Of a DNA stretch of 64,000 bases, positions 28,176-35,945 are shown piece by piece (the stretch's first letter is position 1; the number at the start of each line of letters is the position of its first letter). Under the pieces are notes generated by a model, which worked only from the letters and a program-made list of their open reading frames with translations, had not been told where the DNA came from and searched no databases. The DNA is from Pancytospora philotis (taxonomy: Eukaryota > Microsporidia). A program made the position numbers and the translations under genes. The stretch covers positions 1 to 64,000 of the forward strand of contig JALRLY010000268.1 of assembly GCA_023647555.1 (NCBI GenBank), read 5' to 3'.

Positions 28176-29903
28176 CTATTCATCATCGGACGCTGAATCA
28201 TCCTGCTCTTTGGGCGCAACGTATGTCAGAACGCGGTTGATCTTCTTGCATTCGCGTGTGAGCGCATTTTTGGTCTTAGCCGGGATGCTTTTGAAGGTCC
28301 CGCCGAGCATCGCGTTCAGCTCCACGAAGTCGTCCTTGAGCAGCCCCGTCTGCACGATGAGGTCGACGCACGCCTTCAGGTCGTCCTGCCTGAGACAGGC
28401 CATGAACTGCTGGTCGAGTATGTAGAGCGCGTAGTTGCTGAGCTCGTGCCGCTCCATGCGGTACGCGCAGCGCGCCTGCACCTCGCCGAGGATGCGCTGG
28501 TGCTTGCGCAGTCGCGACATCTGGCCGAAGTAGCCGGGGAAGTCGATCCGCGTGTTCAGGGCGAGCCCGCGCGTCGGGTACACGCAGCTGAGAAAGGCGT
28601 GGTGCGGCATCAGCGACCAGTCCTGCTCGGCACCGTGGATGTATGTGTCGTGCATATCGGCCAGGCTGATCGACTCCGCGGCCCGCTGCAGCGCCGCGAG
28701 CTCCATCCGGCAGTGCGTGTAGTTCTCGTGCACGAACAGCGGGAGAAAGGCGTAGTCCTCGAAATACGCGTCGATCTTGTCGCTGATCTTACGGCGCGAG
28801 AAGAGGTCGGTGGTCAGCTCGAAAGGCCCGCGCGCCTGGTTCTTGGACGTCAGGCTGCCGAACAGCCCCTGCGCTGCGACCTGCTCGCGCGCAACCAGGC
28901 TCTGGAGGGTGTTCAGTATGTAGCGCATGTCGCTGTTGCAGCTGGCGATGACCTCATTGAGGACATGGTCGGCAAGGCTCTTCTGCTCGGCCCGCAGGAT
29001 CTCCTTGACGCGCGGGAGCACCGTCCGCGCATCGAGCTTGCGGAAGCGCACGTCCAGGCAGTGGCCGGCGAGCGTGCGCATCTTCGGATGCGACCTGTCG
29101 TTGCATATGCAGATGATCGGCATCTTCGCGCGCTTGATGATGCCGATGAGCTCGGGAATCCCGCCGCGGTCGCTCGACATGCCGTCGACCTCGTCCATGA
29201 TCAGCACCCTGCTCTGCACCGTCAGGTCTCTGCTGATCGTGCGGCTGTCGGACAGGGCGCCGACCATCTCCGCCAAGCTGCTCTTGTTCCGCAGGTCGCT
29301 GGCGTTGAACTCGATCGCCTCGAGCCCGTTCAGCGCGCACAGCAGATGGGCGGTGCTCGTCTTGCCGACGCCCGGCGGGCCGCTCAGCAGGGCAGCCTTG
29401 CTCTGCGAAACGCCCCGCAGATACTCGTCGAGCTGCGCAACCGCGGACGCGTTGCCGAGCAGCTCGCCGCGCGTCTTCGGCCGGTACTTCTCGGACCAGG
29501 GCTGGGAGCGCGCGGGCGCCTCCGTGTTCCTTTGCTCCGAGTGCGCGGAAAAGTCGCAGCTGTCGGTGTACTCGCTGCTGCTCACAGCGTTGGAAGCACG
29601 CACAGGGCTCGGCGATGCGCTGTTTATCGTGGTGCTGATGACGCCGCTGAGTGCCGGGCGCGCGCGCTCGACCAGCGTGGTGAACTTATCCTCGTCGAGG
29701 ACCTTCAAGCCGAGGCCGCGCGCTTTCTCAATTTTTGCGGCGCCCGGCTCGGCGCCGGCGACGAGATGCGTGGTCTTGCCGGAGATGCTGGTGGTGACGC
29801 GCGCGCCGAGCGTGGTTGCCATCCTGCGCGCCTCGTCCCTGGGCATCTTCATCTCGCCCGTGAACACGAAGACATAGCCGTCCAGCGGGCACTTCTCGGC
29901 CAT
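28176..29903 (-). CDS. RFC1: Replication factor C large subunit (Rfc1)
   Basis: Rfc1 is the large subunit of the clamp loader that opens PCNA. The 575-residue protein has an N-terminal BRCT domain (about 5-80: DGYVFVFTGEM, then GARVTTSISGKTTHLVAG), a linker, and an AAA+ domain opening with PWSEKYRPKTRGELLGN. Walker A is GPPGVGKTST and Walker B is VLIMDEVDGMS. The RFC1 collar domain follows, and the C-terminus is acidic. The start at 29903 is chosen because an AAATTT box (29923-29928) lies between it and the upstream open-frame ATG. It is shorter than yeast Rfc1 (861), mainly through loss of the basic N-terminal tail. Confidence 0.92.
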   Translation of the reverse strand: MAEKCPLDGYVFVFTGEMKMPRDEARRMATTLGARVTTSISGKTTHLVAGAEPGAAKIEKARGLGLKVLDEDKFTTLVERARPALSGVISTTINSASPSPVRASNAVSSSEYTDSCDFSAHSEQRNTEAPARSQPWSEKYRPKTRGELLGNASAVAQLDEYLRGVSQSKAALLSGPPGVGKTSTAHLLCALNGLEAIEFNASDLRNKSSLAEMVGALSDSRTISRDLTVQSRVLIMDEVDGMSSDRGGIPELIGIIKRAKMPIICICNDRSHPKMRTLAGHCLDVRFRKLDARTVLPRVKEILRAEQKSLADHVLNEVIASCNSDMRYILNTLQSLVAREQVAAQGLFGSLTSKNQARGPFELTTDLFSRRKISDKIDAYFEDYAFLPLFVHENYTHCRMELAALQRAAESISLADMHDTYIHGAEQDWSLMPHHAFLSCVYPTRGLALNTRIDFPGYFGQMSRLRKHQRILGEVQARCAYRMERHELSNYALYILDQQFMACLRQDDLKACVDLIVQTGLLKDDFVELNAMLGGTFKSIPAKTKNALTRECKKINRVLTYVAPKEQDDSASDDE

Positions 29904-30086
29904 AAGGGTCGGCCGCGCGCTGAAATTTCGCCAACTTTTGCGTAACTTGGGCTGCGTCGGATTGCAGAGCAGCTGCGCTGCAGCCCGGATGCAATGGAGC
30001 CGCGCCGAGCGCCTGCCCAGCAAAATAAACTAGAGCCGATTGTCTATTAAACCAGGATTTATTAACAGACCACACCGCCGCCAGCC

Positions 30087-30650
30087 TCACTTGTCCAGGC
30101 CAGCCTTCTCCCTGCCGAAGTTCCACAGCCAGGTCACGAGCCTGCTGAAGTAGGTCTTGGTGACGCGGCGCGAGCCGTCCACGAACATGAAGTCCTCCGC
30201 CGCGCTCATCGTGAAGAAGAAGCAGAACGGCGTCGCCCAGATGAGCACGAAGCACAGCGCGACGTTCAGCAGGTTTGACGTGTTCTTGATGAACATCCGG
30301 ATGAGCAGGAAGTGGTTGACCAGCGACGCGAGCACGCCGTATATGAACTTGGGGTCCTCGGGCTTCACGACCGGGTACACCTCGAAGAAGCAGTTGAAGG
30401 CGTACTGGATCGAGAGGCTGAAGAGCACGTGCCAGAGCGGCATGCCGATGAACATCATGTAGATGTGCAGCCCCATGACCGTGTACACGACCGTCTGGAG
30501 CGTGTCCTTCATCGCGTACGTGTTGTCCCCGATGTAGTCTATGAAGCGCGCGACGGCGATGCCGAACACGATTATCAGCGCAATCACGAACACGAAGAGG
30601 AACGAATTCCTAAAAAACTCATAGATCATGAGGGTGAAAAATTGTGCCAT
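30087..30650 (-). CDS. SVP26: SVP26/TEX261-family membrane protein
   Basis: This is a four- to five-helix membrane protein of 187 residues. YPVVKPEDPKFIYGVLASLV, followed directly by NHFLLIRMF, is the family hallmark (human TEX261 has FPFxxLTSPxFIxSxxLVxxNHFLWFxxF). In yeast, Svp26 is an ER-to-Golgi cargo adaptor for type II mannosyltransferases. A C-terminal cytosolic tail contains TKTYFSRLVTWLWNFGREKA. No AT-box lies close to the ATG, as for several other secretory-pathway genes here. Confidence 0.83.
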   Translation of the reverse strand: MAQFFTLMIYEFFRNSFLFVFVIALIIVFGIAVARFIDYIGDNTYAMKDTLQTVVYTVMGLHIYMMFIGMPLWHVLFSLSIQYAFNCFFEVYPVVKPEDPKFIYGVLASLVNHFLLIRMFIKNTSNLLNVALCFVLIWATPFCFFFTMSAAEDFMFVDGSRRVTKTYFSRLVTWLWNFGREKAGLDK

Positions 30651-31053
30651 TTTGAGAAGCGAAACAAAGGGCCGCGGCAGCGCCGCGCATGCGGCGAATG
30701 CTACGGCACAAGTGCTAAAATATCTGCCAGCGGGCCAGCACTATCGCCTGCTTTGTGCCATTTCTGGCGATAGTGCGCTGACAGCGATGGATGGAAAGCG
30801 CGCGATGCGTATAATAGCCTTTGAACTCTGATGCGTGCTGCGGAGGCGCCTGTGCCTGGGGGCATCGGGCGCGGTCGTGCGACTCAGGCGCGGCGATGAG
30901 CTGTAGTATACAACATGCTGCGACACAAACAAGCATGCACCAGCCAATAAAGGACGCTGGCAAGCAGCAGATAACGAGCCTGACTGCCGCACTCGTACGC
31001 ATGCTCGCGGCGCGGCCAATTCCAACATACCTGGCGTACAAAATTGCCCACCC
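30651..31053. other. Divergent gap between SVP26 and GDI
   Basis: These 403 bp contain the GDI start signals (AAAATT about 12 bp before the ATG, then CCCACCC). The reverse strand holds a 95-codon frame (30715-31002) with one hydrophobic segment but no good start signal or family resemblance, so I do not call it. Confidence 0.35.
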
Positions 31054-32079
31054 ATGGAGGAGGATTTTTTCGACGTCGCGGTCGAGGGGACCACGCTCAG
31101 CGACTGCCAGTATCCGGAGGCCGGGAGCCGCGTGATCGTGCTAGACAGGGCCGGGAATTACGGGACCACGTACACGGCGCTGAGCAGGCTGCAGACATCG
31201 CCGTACATCAGCGGCCTCGTCGCTGCAAAGCCGGCGCCCGAAAAGATAACGGTGGAGGCTCTCCCGTTTGTGCTGCGGCCCACGAACCCGCTTGTGCAGG
31301 CCTACCTAGCGAAGCCGTTCGGCTCGGAGCTCGAGTACGTGCGCATCGGCGATGTGTTCTTCATCGATGCGCGCTCTGCGTGCGTGCGGCTGCCGAACAG
31401 CAAGACGGACATCGTGGAGATGGGGGAGCTGAGCAACGCGGACCGCCTGCTGCTGCACGAGGCGGTGCGCAGCCGCGACATCGTCCCCTTCAAGCGGCAT
31501 GTCATCCGGAGCTACAGCGAGGACGACGTGCTGTACAAGATCTTCGCGCGCTACAACGTCTTCGGAAACGACTTCCTCGCGCGCTTCGGCGGCGCGCAGT
31601 TTGTGTATCCCGTCTACGGGCTCGGCGAGATCTCCGAGAACATCAGCCTCACCAACTCGCTCAACGGGTACGCGTACCTGCTGAACAGCGGCATCGAGAT
31701 GGCCGAGGTGTCCGACCGCGGCGAGTACCGCTACAGGTTCACGTGCGAGTACGGTGCGCTGTACACGAAGCGCTTCGTGCGGCAGCAGCTCCGCGAGAAG
31801 ACGTCCTACGTGCGCATGCTGCACGTCCACGCCGCGCGGTGCCGCGGGAACTTCCTGGCCTATCTCGAGGCCGACGAGCTCGTGAGGATCATCGGCCTGG
31901 ACAGCAAGACGAAGACGTGCGCGCCGGACGTGCAGATCCTCTACTTCATCAAGGACCGCAGCCCCGTCTCACAGGAGAACATAGAGCAGTTCGGGGTGAC
32001 GCACGAGGGCACCGTCGTAGACCTTGCCTACAAGACGGTGTACGACGTGGGCCAGTTCGACGGCCCCGTGTGCATTTAG
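31054..32079 (+). CDS. GDI1: Rab GDP-dissociation inhibitor, shortened
   Basis: GDI extracts and recycles prenylated Rab GTPases. The best block is FARYNVFGNDFLARFGGAQF-VYPVYGLGEI and then SLNGYAYLLN. It matches the [20 protein letters not shown] and IYGGTYMLN sequence that forms the Rab-binding platform. The N-terminal FAD-like strand is recognisable (FFDVAVEGTTLSDC, then VIVLDRAGNYG), but the helix between (ILSGLLSVNGKKV in GDI) is cut to a few residues. At 341 residues it is about 100 shorter than typical GDI. The size favours GDI over Rab escort protein, which is longer, but one protein could serve both roles. CCC precedes the ATG. Confidence 0.78.
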   Translation: MEEDFFDVAVEGTTLSDCQYPEAGSRVIVLDRAGNYGTTYTALSRLQTSPYISGLVAAKPAPEKITVEALPFVLRPTNPLVQAYLAKPFGSELEYVRIGDVFFIDARSACVRLPNSKTDIVEMGELSNADRLLLHEAVRSRDIVPFKRHVIRSYSEDDVLYKIFARYNVFGNDFLARFGGAQFVYPVYGLGEISENISLTNSLNGYAYLLNSGIEMAEVSDRGEYRYRFTCEYGALYTKRFVRQQLREKTSYVRMLHVHAARCRGNFLAYLEADELVRIIGLDSKTKTCAPDVQILYFIKDRSPVSQENIEQFGVTHEGTVVDLAYKTVYDVGQFDGPVCI

Positions 32080-32333
32080 CGCGGCGAGCCTTGGGCTGTC
32101 CCGGGCCGGCGCTGCGCCCTCCAGTAAATTTCTAAGGCATTTTGATTCATGTTAATTAATACAGATGGCGACTGCTGCAGTAGCACTATTACTTGCTGAC
32201 GTGCAGTTTATCAGCACAAGCAGTGTATCCTCGCGCAAGGCCCGGCCTCCGGCAAATTTTGCTCCACACCGCCTTTCGCGTGCCCGCATCACCATTGGTG
32301 TCTTGCGCGCGAAAATATTACCGCTGGCCCAGG

Positions 32334-33179
32334 ATGCACAAGATATCGCTCGTCCCCGACACGAACGTGCTGATCTCGAACCTCGACGTCATCCAGCAGA
32401 TACACAGCCACGGGTTTGCGTTCATGTGCACCCTCAACATCAGCCGGATCGTGCTCGGCGAGCTCGACTACCAGAAGGCGCGGAGCAAGCCCGCGCGCGA
32501 CGCGATCAAGTTCATCGACGCGGTGGCCGACTCGCTCAGGGTGGAGCTGGAGGGGCGTGTGGACGACCGGAAGATCGACGTGGAGGTCGCGTACAGAGAG
32601 GGCGTCGATGCTCGGAACAACGACGACAAGATCCTCAACTACGCGCTCACGCTCGAGAACCCGATCCTGCTGACCAACGACGTGTCCTTTGCCCTGAAGT
32701 GCAGCGCGCACAACGTGCAGACCATAAACCTCAACAAGTACAAGGCCGAGGACGCCATCGCGATGATAAGCGAGCGGCTTGCTTACGCGCTGAGCACGCC
32801 TACGTACTCCGCGGCGCCCGCCCCGGCTCCAAGCCCGGTCCCAGCGCCAGCGCTAGCGCAGCCTGCTATGCAAAGCCCGGACGACGACACGCTGCCGCGG
32901 CTGATGGAGGGCCTCAAAAACACTCTCGAGCCGACAGTCCACCGTATTCTCCTTGCACGCCTCGGGCCAGGCTACTACGCGCACATGCCCGGCGCGCCGA
33001 GCCTCGTCTATTATCTCGAGCTCGTGCTGCAGAACTTCAGCTACTTCGAGCCCTACTTTCCCGCAGCGACGTGCCCCGTCATCGTCCGACTACTCGCAGC
33101 CATCAGTAAAAATGACTTGAAAGCGGCCGAAAAGTATGCCAAGGTTATTTTTACTGTGTGCGGGCGCATCCCCGGCTAG
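32334..33179 (+). CDS. PIN-domain endoribonuclease, Swt1-like
   Basis: Residues 1-150 form a PIN nuclease domain. The metal-binding acidic positions are recognisable in VPDTNVLISNL, LGELDYQK, NNDDKILNYAL and LLTNDVSFALKC. The order and the ELDYQKxxS element resemble Swt1, a nuclear mRNA-surveillance nuclease. A 20-residue Ala/Pro linker (APAPAPSPVPAPALAQP) follows. A C-terminal helical region (about 185-281) could correspond to the HEPN-like tail of Swt1. The AT-box AAAATATT is at 32312-32319, 14 bp before the chosen ATG. Other PIN families (Nob1, Utp24, Smg6-type) have additional motifs not seen here. Confidence 0.65.
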   Translation: MHKISLVPDTNVLISNLDVIQQIHSHGFAFMCTLNISRIVLGELDYQKARSKPARDAIKFIDAVADSLRVELEGRVDDRKIDVEVAYREGVDARNNDDKILNYALTLENPILLTNDVSFALKCSAHNVQTINLNKYKAEDAIAMISERLAYALSTPTYSAAPAPAPSPVPAPALAQPAMQSPDDDTLPRLMEGLKNTLEPTVHRILLARLGPGYYAHMPGAPSLVYYLELVLQNFSYFEPYFPAATCPVIVRLLAAISKNDLKAAEKYAKVIFTVCGRIPG

Positions 33180-33513
33180 CTGCATGCGGCGTTTTGACTC
33201 TTCAGGGCCTGGATGTACAACATCCGTACTTGCTGTATGTGGGAATACTGAAATATTAAATTTAATTAGCACCGATCATTTATTTGTGTGATTTTTTATT
33301 AAGCAGCTTAGCACGATCTGGTTAAGGTCTCTGCGACGGCTCGCGAAGGCGCATGTTCGATGCGCCTCCTGACAGCATGCCGTATTTACGGCCGGTGATG
33401 CGTCCGAGATGCACGTGAGAGCTTTGGACACCATCGACTCATTCAGCCCCGTCCACTCCCGCTTGCTCTGCAAAATTTTAATATTGAGTGCGGACGGAAA
33501 TTGCCGCCGTTTA
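33180..33513. other. Gap with two adjacent hairpins
   Basis: A perfect 8-bp inverted repeat (33347-33354 with 33360-33367, loop GTTCG) is followed after 11 bases by a 5-bp hairpin (33379-33383 with 33388-33392, loop ATTT). The AT-box AAAATTTT at 33472-33479 belongs to the downstream gene. No coding frame is supported; a structured RNA is possible. Confidence 0.4.
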
Positions 33514-34146
33514 ATGGTGAAGGAGGGGATTAAAAGCGAAGTGGTGATTGCGCAGCAGAAATGCGCAAAGGGCAGTTCCACGGGATTTATGGCCCACATG
33601 TGCGCGTCAGCGCTGCTCTACCGGCAAATGGATATGCGGCACGCGGGGGCTGGTGCAGCCGCTGCGCTGTCCTACGCATTCATCCTCAACATGTTCGTGG
33701 TACTGGAGATGGCGCTGGTCCTCCCGCTGTTCTACGGCGTGCCGTTCGAGCCGCTGCAGATACTTCTGGCGGTGTTTGTGTACGCCGCTCTCTATCTAAC
33801 TTACTGTGTTATTTCCAGCCGCGTGCTCCGGCTCTGCGCGATCCCGCTGAGCTGCACACAGACACTGGCGGTGTGCGTGTGCAGTCTCACGCATCTGCCG
33901 CTCATGCTCATCGCCGCCGAGATCAGATTCGTGCCGTCGGAGTACATGGTGGCTGCGCTGGTGGCGTACTCGAGCAGCTTCGTCGCGAAGAATACAATAC
34001 ACAGGCGAGCGTGTGCTTCGTTGTTCGCGAACTGCGTGCACACGCTTTTCATCGTGGTTACGCAGTACGCCATGGTCCATTTCTACAAGGGCACGCTTTA
34101 CTATGCGCCTGCGCATGCTGCCGCGCTTATTAGCATGCTACAGTGA
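33514..34146 (+). CDS. Multi-pass membrane protein, unknown
   Basis: From the ATG at 33514 (34 bp after an AT-box) the protein has 210 residues. It has about five hydrophobic segments, beginning with ALSYAFILNMFVVLEMALVL and including LLAVFVYAALYLTYCVI and MVAALVAYSSSFVA. The layout of five helices in about 200 residues resembles Yip1-type membrane proteins, which work with Rab GTPases. However, the diagnostic DLYGP-type motif of that family is not apparent, so the call stays open. An upstream in-frame ATG at 33409 lies before the AT-box. Codon bias is weak. Confidence 0.6.
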   Translation: MVKEGIKSEVVIAQQKCAKGSSTGFMAHMCASALLYRQMDMRHAGAGAAAALSYAFILNMFVVLEMALVLPLFYGVPFEPLQILLAVFVYAALYLTYCVISSRVLRLCAIPLSCTQTLAVCVCSLTHLPLMLIAAEIRFVPSEYMVAALVAYSSSFVAKNTIHRRACASLFANCVHTLFIVVTQYAMVHFYKGTLYYAPAHAAALISMLQ

Positions 34147-34288
34147 TTAGCAGCTGGACTATTAAATCTGTTAGAGTATTCGCTCTGAGATGTTGCTATA
34201 TTGTGCAGCTTGCGCGCTTTACTCTAATCACCGCAGCTTGGCGGCCTGCTGCCTGCTTGCGTAAATATTTTGAGCACCGCTCCACCGC

Positions 34289-35875
34289 ATGGACGCGCCG
34301 GGCTCGGCCGACGGCTGCATTGTGTGCCGATTCCAAAGAACGAAGGCTGCGCGCGGCACGAAGCGCCCAGCTGAAGCGGGCGTAAGTAAGAGGCCCAAGA
34401 CAGAAGCGTGCCACTGCACCGAACAGCGAGCGTGCTGCTGCACAGCGGCGGGGCTCGGACGAGGCGAGGTCTCAGCCGAAGATCCACCAGCGGAGGCCGC
34501 CCATGGTTACGACCGACTGGCGCTCTCTATTTCTGACAGGATGGTGCTGGCCAGAATGGGCGTAGATCGCTTCCCCAGAGTGGTTCAGAAGAGCATTCCG
34601 CAGCGTGTCTCTGAGCAGTTCGGGCCCGAGTTCATGCAGACATACGCGCTGTTTGCGAAGCACTTGGATCTGTTCCTCGACACGGGCAGTCTCAGCATGC
34701 CTACGCTCGAGGCCTTTGCCGCCGTGCTCTGCCGGAGCTACCGCGATGAGGCAACAGACGCGCTGGTCGATGCGCTGAGTAAAAAAGGCCCAGAAAGCTG
34801 CAAGTCCGCCCAGGCTGACCTCCTGCATCTGCACATCCTTGTGTACGCTCACTGCCTGCGGCACGGCCTGGATGCGAAGCTGTTCAGAAACCGCATCATC
34901 GAGGCCGGATACCTCTTCAAGCCGTGCCGCCGCTTTCCGCTTGCGTGGGCCGACGACTCCTTCATCAACAAGTACATCGTGCACATGCGCGGCGTCTCGG
35001 GCGACGCCGACGAGGCGCTGTTCCTCAACCAGCTGTATCTGGCCGGCCCGCACGACAAACAGCTCCTGCAGGCCTTTGCCGAGCGCCTGCCCGAGGCACT
35101 GGCTCTGGTGCACGACGAGCACGTATTCTCGTTCCTGCTCCACGTGTTCGCGCACCAAACGGTGATGTTCGCGTACCTCAACGAGGCGCAGCTCTACCAG
35201 CTCATCGTGACGTACTACAAAAACAGCCACAAGCCGGAGCATCTGGCTATTCTGCTCGACTGTCTGGCGGACAGGCTCGACAGCACGGAGATCGGCGCTG
35301 CGATTGCGAGCGAATTTTCCGAGCTGAAGCTGACGGCGCAGAAGTACGCGAAGTTGCAGAACGCCATGCAGATACGCGGCCTCACCTCGATCGGCGGCTA
35401 CGAGGGCTACTTCGTCGAGCATGCAGACTCGTTCAATGCCGTGGCGTACGGCTTCGACGAGCTTGCGCGCCTTCAGCGCCTTGCCAAGCCGTACGGCAGG
35501 GAGTGCGAGATAGTGGGTGCTCTATGTGCACTATACAGGGTGATTAAGCCCGCATTTCTCGCGCGGTTCATTAAAGCGCTCAACAAAATGCTGATAGAGG
35601 CGCTGGGCGCGGTCGGTGCGGGCAGCGAAGCATTCCCTATGCTCAACAAAGCTTGCTGGGACACGCTGTCGGAGGTCGTGCTCACCACGCAGCGTCTCGG
35701 CGTGGAGGACTGCGACATGAAGAGCAAGAAGGCGCGCGGCGGCGTCAGGCTCTCCGAGCTGTCGAAGCAGGCGAGCGCACTGGTCGCAGTCATCACCGGC
35801 ATCGAGGAGAAAGCCGCAGCGCTGGGGATCATAGACCTCGTGCGGCTCAAGAGCAGAGGATTCAAAATATCATGA
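34289..35875 (+). CDS. Unknown alpha-helical protein with basic Cys-rich N-terminus
   Basis: The 528-residue protein begins with a short basic region holding cysteine clusters (CIVCRF, then CHCTEQRACCC) and a likely nuclear signal (KRPAEAGVSKRPK). From about residue 80 it is entirely helical with repeated leucine/alanine patterns, suggesting an alpha-solenoid. I do not recognise the family; nucleolar or RNA-associated HEAT-like proteins are possible. An AT-box AAATATTTT (34263-34271), 17 bp before the ATG, supports this start and places the gene with the informational set. It ends 70 bp from the stop of the convergent EDC4-like gene. Confidence 0.6.
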   Translation: MDAPGSADGCIVCRFQRTKAARGTKRPAEAGVSKRPKTEACHCTEQRACCCTAAGLGRGEVSAEDPPAEAAHGYDRLALSISDRMVLARMGVDRFPRVVQKSIPQRVSEQFGPEFMQTYALFAKHLDLFLDTGSLSMPTLEAFAAVLCRSYRDEATDALVDALSKKGPESCKSAQADLLHLHILVYAHCLRHGLDAKLFRNRIIEAGYLFKPCRRFPLAWADDSFINKYIVHMRGVSGDADEALFLNQLYLAGPHDKQLLQAFAERLPEALALVHDEHVFSFLLHVFAHQTVMFAYLNEAQLYQLIVTYYKNSHKPEHLAILLDCLADRLDSTEIGAAIASEFSELKLTAQKYAKLQNAMQIRGLTSIGGYEGYFVEHADSFNAVAYGFDELARLQRLAKPYGRECEIVGALCALYRVIKPAFLARFIKALNKMLIEALGAVGAGSEAFPMLNKACWDTLSEVVLTTQRLGVEDCDMKSKKARGGVRLSELSKQASALVAVITGIEEKAAALGIIDLVRLKSRGFKIS

Positions 35876-35945
35876 TCGGTTCCATCACAAGCATTCTGCC
35901 GATCCAAGGAGCAATAAAACGTGTGTGTAGACTAAATTAAATTTA

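Noticed and set aside
30715..31002. A 95-codon minus-strand frame with one hydrophobic segment
   Set aside because: No CCC, AT-box or TATA at a useful distance, low-complexity end, no family resemblance.
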